DNA from: a virus
Strand: one strand, 5' to 3'
Virus record (IMG/VR): IMGVR_UViG_3300006916_000103
Coordinates: 1 to 41,745 of that record
DNA length: 41,745 bases
In this document: in pieces, positions 16,009-21,980 of the stretch
Layout: each line of letters starts with the position of its first letter
Position numbering within the stretch: the stretch's first letter is position 1
The notes under the pieces: model-generated
Told to the model about the DNA's origin: nothing
Databases searched by the model: none
What the model saw: the letters and a program-made list of their open reading frames with translations, nothing else
Program-made: the position numbers and the translations under genes

Positions 16009-17435
16009 GATTCGCACAATTTGCAGAGTTGGATACTGAAATTAGTGATATGCCATCCAATAATATACCAGCGCCAAGATCATCTAAAACAGGTAAGAGA
16101 AAACCTATATCTAATAATAAAGCAGCAGCAAAATCTAGGGCTGGTGGCGCAAAAACTAGATCAGAGATAGCATTAGAGTCTGTCATTAAGGGGCAGGATG
16201 ATCTAATGAAGTCCCAGCAAAAAGCCACAAAAGTAAAAGAAGCTTCTTCTAAAATGATTACATTAATGGATAAAATTGGTGAACTACCTCCAGAGGAAGC
16301 TCAGTCTGAGTCAACTTATAATAATGTAAAAAATATAGTACCTAACTTAACATTAGAGCAGTATAGATCTTTAGCTGATAAATCTCAAAAAAGAGCTACT
16401 TTAACAAGGCAGTTATCTAGATTACCTGTTGGAACTCAGTTGCCAGAGGCTTCGCTTAAAAAACTAAAATCAGTAGGTATTGATAACCCTAATAAATATA
16501 TGAGCTTATCTGTAACTAAACCAACAAACACTATTGTTGGCGCCTTACAACAAACAGCCATAAATCGAGCTAAGGCAGCTAGAAAGACGGGGGTGTCAAC
16601 TTTTGGATCAGGAGCAGGGGAGGGGTTACTATCTAAGCAAGAAGATATAGCTAAATCTGCCACTGAGTCCCTAGCCTTAAAGGATAGGGAAAAACTAATG
16701 AGAATAAAATCTCTTTCTGAAGGTTTAAAGTCAGGTAGTTTAGATGAGAGGCAAAGGTTTACGGCTATACGTGAGATTAAAAACGACCTAATTACTCAAT
16801 CGAAAACTGCTGACACGCTTAATCAATGGTTTAATAATGTGCGTGATTTTTCTAGTCTAGATAAATCTAAATCAACTCTTAGGCTGGATGATAATTTCGG
16901 TGAATTAACTGGTACAGGCAAGGCAATCGTGACTAAAAAATCTTTCCAGAACATAAATGATATTGGATTGGTGTATTCTCTTATTAAAATGCTAGACCCT
17001 GAGTCTGTTGTCAGAGAGGGTGAGATTAAATTAGCTAATAACTCATTAGGATTATTAGAATCCCTTGGTGTTAAGGTAAATAATATATTTAAAGGTGAGA
17101 CATTAAGCCCGCAGCAAAGAGCTGGTATATTAAATGTAGCTAATAAGACATTTATTAGTGGGAGTAGATCTTTAAGGGAGAATGTTAAGACTGCAGATGC
17201 TACCGCTAAGAGGTTTGGGTTAGAATCTGAACTTGCTATACCTGGTAGCGTAAGAAAGATTGTGAAAAACTCTGAGGTAGCTGAGAAAGCTATATCTGAT
17301 TTTGAAGCGAGTCAAAAACCACCAGAAGGTACATTTAAAAGTGTAGAGGAAGCTGAGCGTTCTGGGCTTAGAAAAGGCGCAGTGGTTGAGATTGAGGATG
17401 CCACAGGTAGAAAAAGAAAGGCGATAATTGAATAA
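15999..17435 (+). CDS. Internal virion protein candidate, helical
   Basis: 478 aa, mostly helical, charged and Ser/Lys-rich, with no membrane segment. The N-terminus (about residues 20-60) is a basic low-complexity linker ('SSKTGKRKPISNNKAAAKSR'). The C-terminus has 'PPEGTFKSVEEAERSGLRKG' plus 'AVVEIEDATGRKRKAIIE', a small beta segment often found at the end of phage structural proteins. The start follows AAAGGAG inside the previous gene's end; the stop forms TAATG with the next start. Placed between two ejection-type proteins; function inferred from context only. Confidence 0.6.
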   Translation: MSLGFAQFAELDTEISDMPSNNIPAPRSSKTGKRKPISNNKAAAKSRAGGAKTRSEIALESVIKGQDDLMKSQQKATKVKEASSKMITLMDKIGELPPEEAQSESTYNNVKNIVPNLTLEQYRSLADKSQKRATLTRQLSRLPVGTQLPEASLKKLKSVGIDNPNKYMSLSVTKPTNTIVGALQQTAINRAKAARKTGVSTFGSGAGEGLLSKQEDIAKSATESLALKDREKLMRIKSLSEGLKSGSLDERQRFTAIREIKNDLITQSKTADTLNQWFNNVRDFSSLDKSKSTLRLDDNFGELTGTGKAIVTKKSFQNINDIGLVYSLIKMLDPESVVREGEIKLANNSLGLLESLGVKVNNIFKGETLSPQQRAGILNVANKTFISGSRSLRENVKTADATAKRFGLESELAIPGSVRKIVKNSEVAEKAISDFEASQKPPEGTFKSVEEAERSGLRKGAVVEIEDATGRKRKAIIE

Positions 17436-19300
17436 TGCCAGTTAAATTTTTAGATAGTGATAAACTTAATACATCGGATAATCAATTGGTATCGAACGCT
17501 CCAAAAAGGAGAGTTGTCTTTCTAGATGAGCTAGACCCAAGTGACCCTAATTATGAACCGACACCAGAGCCTGTAGAAGATTTTACGACCACTGAGAAGG
17601 TTATTTCTGAGAGTGCCCCTATATTAGGAGGGTTATTAGGTTCCGTTTCTGGGGCTGCACAAGGCGCTGCCATAGGTAGCGCAGTTCCTGTGTTAGGAAC
17701 CGCCGTAGGTGGGGTTGCTGGTGCTATTATAGGGGGCGCTATAGGTAGTGGTGGAGGACGAGCCTTAGGAGATGTAATGGAGGCTCATTTCGGTGGTAAA
17801 GATCGCCCTGGCTCTGAGATTATGAAGAGATCAGCACGTGAAGCAGGTATGAGCGCACTTATCGACGTCCCCCTTCTTGGACTAGGGGCTGCTGCTAAAG
17901 CTGTACGTCCAGCGGTGCGTGGCTTATCAAAAAATGTAAGGGCTTCGCGTCTATTAAAGCAATCTAATCAGAGGGTTATTAACAATAAAGCTAAGGTTCA
18001 ACTTAAACTTGATATGATTAATAAGGAAGTCTCTGATGCAAATAAAGCTATAAAAAAAGATCATGCAATTAAAAAAGCAATGTCAGAAGGCAGAGCAGAT
18101 AAGGCTCTTGGTAAAATTGGTATAATTCTAGATAAAGAGGTTACTAAAGTTTCTAAAGAGATAGCAGGAGCTTCAAACCAGGCTCTAAAAGAGCTTGGTA
18201 AGGAGTATGATCTTATAGGGGAGCAGTTCGGTCGTAATACCATAGAGTTAAAGGATACTATTGTCGGTTTGAATAAGTTAAGTAAATCGAATGACCCCGT
18301 CATATTTCAGTCTATGAGTAAAGTTAAAGGTCTAATTAAAACATTAAATGCAAAGAAGAATGGGCACACGGTTAATGACGCGATAGCTTTAAGACGACAA
18401 ATTACTGCTCAGGAACGTAAGTTATATAATTCTGGTGGTGAGGTTAGTGGTGCTTTAGCTGAAACTTTATCTGAAATAAGAAGTGTTCTTGATAGCAAGT
18501 TATCCGATTCAACTTTTGGATTATCTGGTAAATTAGCTGAACGCTACAAGGAAACTATAAATTTAGCTAAATCAAATAAGTTATTTAGGGGTGATTTATT
18601 GAAAGCTGGTAATCTTGGTATGCGTAACGCTGAAGATATAGTGCAAGCTGATATAAAGGGTATGCTAAGAGAGTCAGAGCGAGTAGGTGATAGCTTTCTA
18701 AAAGTTGGCCATAAGCAAGCTCTAGAGATAGCACAGTCAGGTGAAAGCATTTTTGATATAAGTAATAAGAGTGTATTAAAGATAGCTAATCAATCAAAAA
18801 TACTAAGGGCTTCTAAGGTACCTGATATGATTAAATTAGCGGATTCAATTGATGAGTCCATGATAAATATAGCCAGGGGTCAGATAAGTAAGTCAAATAT
18901 TAAAAAATCACTAAAGTCAATTGGACAACCTGAGATGGTATCTAATGATCTAGCGGATGTTTTAGAGAGCCGTCTTCTTAAATTAAAAAATCTTGATGTA
19001 AAACAAAAGGATAAATTATTAAAAATGGGGGCAGATAGGGATGTTGCAAATAGCTTACTTGGCACATACATAGCAGGTGATACTGCTGCTAGGGTTCTGC
19101 CTGGTGCGGTTGGAAAATCTATACAAGGTGCAGTTAATCTTTTAGCAATAAAGAAGTGGGCCCCGATTACCGCTGATGTGTTAGACCCAATATTAGAAAA
19201 GTATTCTAAATCCCTATTAAGTGTCCCTTCTTTTAAAAATGAAGCACTAAGACAGATGATGCAGACGGTAGTTAGTGATGTATCTAAAACTGAAAATTAA
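17435..19300 (+). CDS. Ejection-type protein with glycine-zipper membrane segment
   Basis: 621 aa. Residues about 60-112 hold a long Gly/Ala-rich hydrophobic stretch with GxxxG spacing ('LGGLLGSVSGAAQGAAIGSA', 'GGVAGAIIGGAIGSGGGRAL'), a glycine-zipper pattern used by phage DNA-ejection proteins that insert into membranes. The rest is helical and Lys/Ser-rich with coiled-coil stretches (about 190-330). It is the last gene of the late operon, and its TAA meets the stop of a convergent small gene at 19297. The role in forming a DNA conduit is inferred from the zipper and the gene order. Confidence 0.65.
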   Translation: MPVKFLDSDKLNTSDNQLVSNAPKRRVVFLDELDPSDPNYEPTPEPVEDFTTTEKVISESAPILGGLLGSVSGAAQGAAIGSAVPVLGTAVGGVAGAIIGGAIGSGGGRALGDVMEAHFGGKDRPGSEIMKRSAREAGMSALIDVPLLGLGAAAKAVRPAVRGLSKNVRASRLLKQSNQRVINNKAKVQLKLDMINKEVSDANKAIKKDHAIKKAMSEGRADKALGKIGIILDKEVTKVSKEIAGASNQALKELGKEYDLIGEQFGRNTIELKDTIVGLNKLSKSNDPVIFQSMSKVKGLIKTLNAKKNGHTVNDAIALRRQITAQERKLYNSGGEVSGALAETLSEIRSVLDSKLSDSTFGLSGKLAERYKETINLAKSNKLFRGDLLKAGNLGMRNAEDIVQADIKGMLRESERVGDSFLKVGHKQALEIAQSGESIFDISNKSVLKIANQSKILRASKVPDMIKLADSIDESMINIARGQISKSNIKKSLKSIGQPEMVSNDLADVLESRLLKLKNLDVKQKDKLLKMGADRDVANSLLGTYIAGDTAARVLPGAVGKSIQGAVNLLAIKKWAPITADVLDPILEKYSKSLLSVPSFKNEALRQMMQTVVSDVSKTEN

Positions 19301-19473
19301 TTTTTCTTATGGTCAATAAACGACTCAGCCATATTTGTAGATGCTATTATAAATAAGCATAAAAACATAGCTAACGATAATTTACCTAAGAAAAAAAGAA
19401 CTACCGCACTGTACCCTGAGATCTCAATATACAGTGCGGTTAATATAATCCCTAAAGCTATTAATATTTTCAT
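19297..19473 (-). CDS. Small two-helix membrane protein (possible)
   Basis: A 58-aa frame beginning MKILIALGIILTALYIEISG, with a second hydrophobic segment 'VVLFFLGKLSLAMFLCLFII', i.e. two likely membrane helices, and a charged end. It starts with ATGA overlap on the 94-aa gene upstream and ends at TAA 19297-19299, overlapping the last late gene tail to tail. A perfect 11-bp hairpin followed by a T-run lies inside the frame, so the early transcript may stop before the gene is complete. Possible roles: membrane or superinfection protein, or chance frame. Confidence 0.5.
   Translation of the reverse strand: MKILIALGIILTALYIEISGYSAVVLFFLGKLSLAMFLCLFIIASTNMAESFIDHKKN
19403..19440. terminator. 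Perfect 11-bp hairpin between convergent operons
   Basis: The arms ACCGCACTGTA (19403-19413) and TACAGTGCGGT (19430-19440) enclose a 16-nt loop holding the palindrome GAGATCTC. On the minus strand it is followed by TAGTTCTTTTTTTCTT, a good rho-independent terminator for the early transcript. For plus-strand transcripts the downstream run is only AT-rich, so activity in that direction is less certain. Confidence 0.75.
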
Positions 19474-19754
19474 TTAGAAATTTCTGTGATTAATTGGTGC
19501 TTAAGAATATTCGTCATTCCTTTGTGAGTTTTAATTAGATCTAATATTTTATTTTTATCTGTATCATCTACTTTAATTACGCCTTCTGTCATTAGACTTA
19601 CTGCCCATGCTATATACTTACCTGGTTCCTCTGTGTTTGCTCCAGCAAAGAAATTGCCAAGTGTTTTTGCGAGAGTTAATGTATTCCCATTCTCGTCCTT
19701 AAGTTCTTTTTGGTTTAGATCCACAATAGATTTATCTAGGTTTATTTTTTTCAT
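19470..19754 (-). CDS. Conserved-looking small phage protein, unknown
   Basis: The 94-aa soluble protein has 'NTLTLAKTLGNFFAGANTEE' and an acidic/helical C-terminal half. Composition and pattern resemble small phage proteins of unknown role encoded near tail-end or early genes. Its start overlaps the RHH gene stop (ATGA at 19751-19754), and its stop overlaps the downstream 58-aa frame the same way. These tight junctions support real translation; GAGGAG lies upstream of the ATG. Confidence 0.7.
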   Translation of the reverse strand: MKKINLDKSIVDLNQKELKDENGNTLTLAKTLGNFFAGANTEEPGKYIAWAVSLMTEGVIKVDDTDKNKILDLIKTHKGMTNILKHQLITEISK

Positions 19755-19909
19755 TTTTTTAGCTCCTCATTATCTTTAGTTATTAAATACCATATATACG
19801 CAGACATCGACATATTTCTTTTATTAGCACACTCCTTCATATATTTCTTTTGATCTGAATTTACTCTCATATAGAAGTGCTCTGACTTCTTATTGTTTAT
19901 AATAACCAT
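19751..19909 (-). CDS. Ribbon-helix-helix DNA-binding protein
   Basis: A 52-aa frame. The segment 'FYMRVNSDQKKYMKECANKR' followed by 'NMSMSAYIWYLITKD' (residues about 12-46) fits the beta-strand, helix, turn, helix pattern of Arc/MetJ/MobC-type RHH proteins, with a short strand (FYMRV) that would read the major groove. It is coupled by ATGA to the 94-aa gene and overlaps the SDR gene's end by 13 bp. It could be a phage repressor acting on the palindromes at 2830, 21249 or 34331. Target is inference. Confidence 0.65.
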   Translation of the reverse strand: MVIINNKKSEHFYMRVNSDQKKYMKECANKRNMSMSAYIWYLITKDNEELKK

Positions 19910-20910
19910 CTATCATTCCTTAATGACCAGTATACGGTATTACAAAGATTATCCATGACGTTTCCTGGCTCCCACCCTATAGACTTCATTCTAGAACCAT
20001 CTAATGCATACCTCAAGTCGTGCCCTGGTCTTGATGAGTGGAAGTCCACCATCTCATATATTAATTCTTTACCAACGTTTAAAGCTATTGTCTTTGCAAG
20101 CTCAAGATTATCTATTTCCTTTGACCCCACAATATTGAATTTCTGACATTTTACACCGCTATCGTGTATGGGCATGTTAACTGTATCGTAATTTATAAGA
20201 TGCAAAAGTGCAGATGCGACATCTTTTGCATGTATATAATGCCTAGAACCAGCCTTTTTCATTGACTCATCCGAGTGTATTGTTACTTTCTGACCATCCC
20301 TAACCTTCTTAATGCACATTGGTATGAATTTTTCTGGATGCTGACGCTCTCCAAATACATTCATAGTATGTGTAATTATAGCTGGTAGTCCGTATGTGTT
20401 GTGATAGGCTACTACAAGCTCCTCAGCAGCAGCTTTTGATGCGCTATAAGGGTTTGTCGAGTTATATCTATCATACTCTTTATACGATAAACCCTGTGGT
20501 GCTGGACCAAATATTTCGTCCGTAGAAAAATATATAAACTTCTTTAATGATTTAAGTTTTCTTGCATAATCCATGATATTTACTGTACCTACTGTATTAT
20601 CAAGAACAAAATCCATAGGGTAATCAATTGATCTATCTACATGAGACCCTGCTGCAAGGTGCGCGATATAGTCAACATCTCCAATCATTTTTGATATCAT
20701 AGGGTTTACTGCCGACTTTAAGTCATGATGTACGATTGATAATCGTTTTGAGTTTTTTACAGAATCCATATTTAGATCTGAAATTCTATTTAGATTTCCA
20801 CTATAGTCTAGTCTATCAAGACATACTATATCCCAATCAGTATTCAGGTAAATGTATTCTAGTAAATGATGCCCTATGAATCCGGCTGCACCAGTTATTA
20901 ATATCCTCAT
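19897..20910 (-). CDS. NAD-dependent sugar-nucleotide 4,6-dehydratase/epimerase (extended SDR)
   Basis: The 337-aa enzyme belongs to the extended short-chain dehydrogenase group. It has the Rossmann motif GAAGFIGHH (residues 7-15), 'HLAAGSHVDRSI' (about 86-97), 'IYFSTDEIFG' (about 127-136) with the TDE triad of dTDP-glucose 4,6-dehydratases, and catalytic Tyr/Lys in 'NPYSASKAAAEE' (about 153-164). The C-terminal substrate part contains 'GSRHYIHAKDVASALLHLI'. It most resembles RmlB-type 4,6-dehydratases; LegB/PseB or other SDR substrates remain possible. The start overlaps the DUF6378-like stop (ATGA). It likely feeds the glycan pathway, although it lies 4 kb from NeuA and NeuB. Confidence 0.85.
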   Translation of the reverse strand: MRILITGAAGFIGHHLLEYIYLNTDWDIVCLDRLDYSGNLNRISDLNMDSVKNSKRLSIVHHDLKSAVNPMISKMIGDVDYIAHLAAGSHVDRSIDYPMDFVLDNTVGTVNIMDYARKLKSLKKFIYFSTDEIFGPAPQGLSYKEYDRYNSTNPYSASKAAAEELVVAYHNTYGLPAIITHTMNVFGERQHPEKFIPMCIKKVRDGQKVTIHSDESMKKAGSRHYIHAKDVASALLHLINYDTVNMPIHDSGVKCQKFNIVGSKEIDNLELAKTIALNVGKELIYEMVDFHSSRPGHDLRYALDGSRMKSIGWEPGNVMDNLCNTVYWSLRNDRWLL

Positions 20911-21185
20911 TCCAAACCCTCTATCATAGCAGCAGTTCTAGCATACCCTGCCATATCTACTAAATTGTCTCTTTTATGAGCAGCCTTCTCTCTTGCTACT
21001 TTAAATAAAACCATCATTAAAGACACATCCTTCTTAGACACATCTACACCTAGATATCCTGACCATAGATCAGCTATATCCTGGAAGTTGTGCTTAGGAT
21101 CCCCGTACTGAGTCATTCTATTATTGGATGTTATGTCTAAAGCTTCCATTAATATAGACGCATCCTTCTCGTTTTTTATCTGCAT
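20907..21185 (-). CDS. DUF6378-like phage protein
   Basis: The 92-aa protein contains 'NNRMTQYGDPKHNFQDIADL' followed by WSGYLG (about residues 22-47), then 'KDVSLMMVLFKVAREK' and 'DNLVDMAGYARTA'. This is the conserved pattern of the DUF6378 family, known from many phages but without proven function. I chose the ATG at 21185, because GAGGAG lies 9 nt upstream and the family begins near here. An upstream ATG at 21263 would overlap the nuclease stop (ATGA) but would translate through a strong hairpin and has no ribosome site. Confidence 0.75.
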   Translation of the reverse strand: MQIKNEKDASILMEALDITSNNRMTQYGDPKHNFQDIADLWSGYLGVDVSKKDVSLMMVLFKVAREKAAHKRDNLVDMAGYARTAAMIEGLE

Positions 21186-21205
21186 TTTTTGTCTCCTCAA
21201 ATAAA

Positions 21206-21247
21206 TACCACCCTGGTGCCCAGGGAGGGGGGTGACCCAGGATGGTA
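21206..21247 (-). promoter_or_regulatory. GC-rich leader RNA with two alternative hairpins
   Basis: On the minus strand TACCAtCCTGG and CCAGGgTGGTA can pair (11-bp stem with one mismatch), closing a GC-rich loop. Alternatively CCCTGG-GCA-CCAGGG forms a perfect 6-bp hairpin using the same 3' arm. The two are mutually exclusive. The element lies between a predicted promoter and the ribosome site of the DUF6378-like gene, as an attenuator or translational switch would. Confidence 0.5.
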
Positions 21248-21253
21248 ATATAC

Positions 21254-21282
21254 AATGTATCATACAGTGTTATCTATTTCAA
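21254..21282 (-). promoter_or_regulatory. Sigma70-like promoter with ATACAATGTAT palindrome
   Basis: Reading on the minus strand: TTGAAA (21277-21282), 17-nt spacer, TACATT (21254-21259). The perfect palindrome ATACA-A-TGTAT (21250-21260) covers the -10 box. The same 11-base palindrome core lies at the predicted promoter at 34336-34365. It sits inside the 3' end of the VRR-NUC gene and would drive the leader and the last early genes. Confidence 0.5.
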
Positions 21283-21565
21283 TTATTTTATCTATTACTT
21301 CCTGGACACTCTTCGCAACAAAAGCAATCCCACCACAGTTATTGACGCTATCGATAAACCAATCTTGTAGCTTCGTCGTCCCTTTCTTGTTACTTGGAGT
21401 CTTAACCTCGATAGCAACGAATTTCCCTTTATAAACACCGATGAGGTCTGAGATACCAGCCATTTGCATTGGCCCCCCATGTATCTTAAAAAAGAATGAC
21501 TGGTCATAACTGTTTAGCTCCTTTTTTATTTTTAGTACGAGTGCGCTTTCTTGCTTCATTGCCAT
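21260..21565 (-). CDS. VRR-NUC-type nuclease
   Basis: The 101-aa protein is a small PD-(D/E)XK-fold nuclease of the VRR-NUC family. 'HGGPMQMAGISDLIGVYKGK' (about residues 29-48) supplies the catalytic Asp, and 'FVAIEVKTPSNKKGTTKLQ' supplies the E-x-K pair (about 53-55) and the trailing Gln helix. Single-domain VRR-NUC proteins are common in phages and act on DNA junctions or flaps. The gene overlaps the upstream 158-aa frame by 62 bp, and its stop overlaps a possible downstream start. Confidence 0.88.
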   Translation of the reverse strand: MAMKQESALVLKIKKELNSYDQSFFFKIHGGPMQMAGISDLIGVYKGKFVAIEVKTPSNKKGTTKLQDWFIDSVNNCGGIAFVAKSVQEVIDKIIEIDNTV

Positions 21566-21980
21566 TTAAAATATCTCCTTCGAATTGTACTTTAATTTCA
21601 TGTATCTTTCTTAAATCTTTACAACTGTAATTTTTTAACTCCTCTGTTTCTGATGGGGTGTATTTTATAATCTCTCCATTCTTAATATTTCTAAATATCC
21701 AAGTTCTTTGATCTTCACTTATATACATTTTATGATCATCTAAAAAACTTAGACCACCCATCGGTATTACTCTTTCAGGGATATTTTTAAGACCCCCCCA
21801 GGCGTAAGATTCAGACTCTTCCCTCCATCCAATATTTTTATAATGCTCCTTTGCTAAACTAACACAGTCATTATGTACTTTTATAAATTTATTATAGTTA
21901 GCCTCTGTATTGATAGTCATTACATATTCACGAACCTTACATAACGCCTTATATTGTGGCGTTGTAAAAAACATACTCAT
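21504..21980 (-). CDS. Unknown protein between primase and nuclease
   Basis: 158 aa, soluble, without a recognised domain. The N-terminal half has aromatic and Lys-rich helices. Residues about 60-105 look beta-rich ('YISEDQRTWIFRNIKNGEII'). The extreme C-terminus is basic ('NEARKRTRTKNKKGAKQL'), perhaps for nucleic-acid contact. Its start is joined to the primase stop, and its end extends 62 bp into the nuclease gene. Replication-related by position only. Confidence 0.7.
   Translation of the reverse strand: MSMFFTTPQYKALCKVREYVMTINTEANYNKFIKVHNDCVSLAKEHYKNIGWREESESYAWGGLKNIPERVIPMGGLSFLDDHKMYISEDQRTWIFRNIKNGEIIKYTPSETEELKNYSCKDLRKIHEIKVQFEGDILNGNEARKRTRTKNKKGAKQL

Noticed and set aside
21186-21263. 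26-codon N-terminal extension of the DUF6378-like protein from ATG 21263
   Set aside because: Would have to be translated through a strong GC-rich hairpin, has no ribosome site, and the family starts later; a promoter and leader explain the stretch better.
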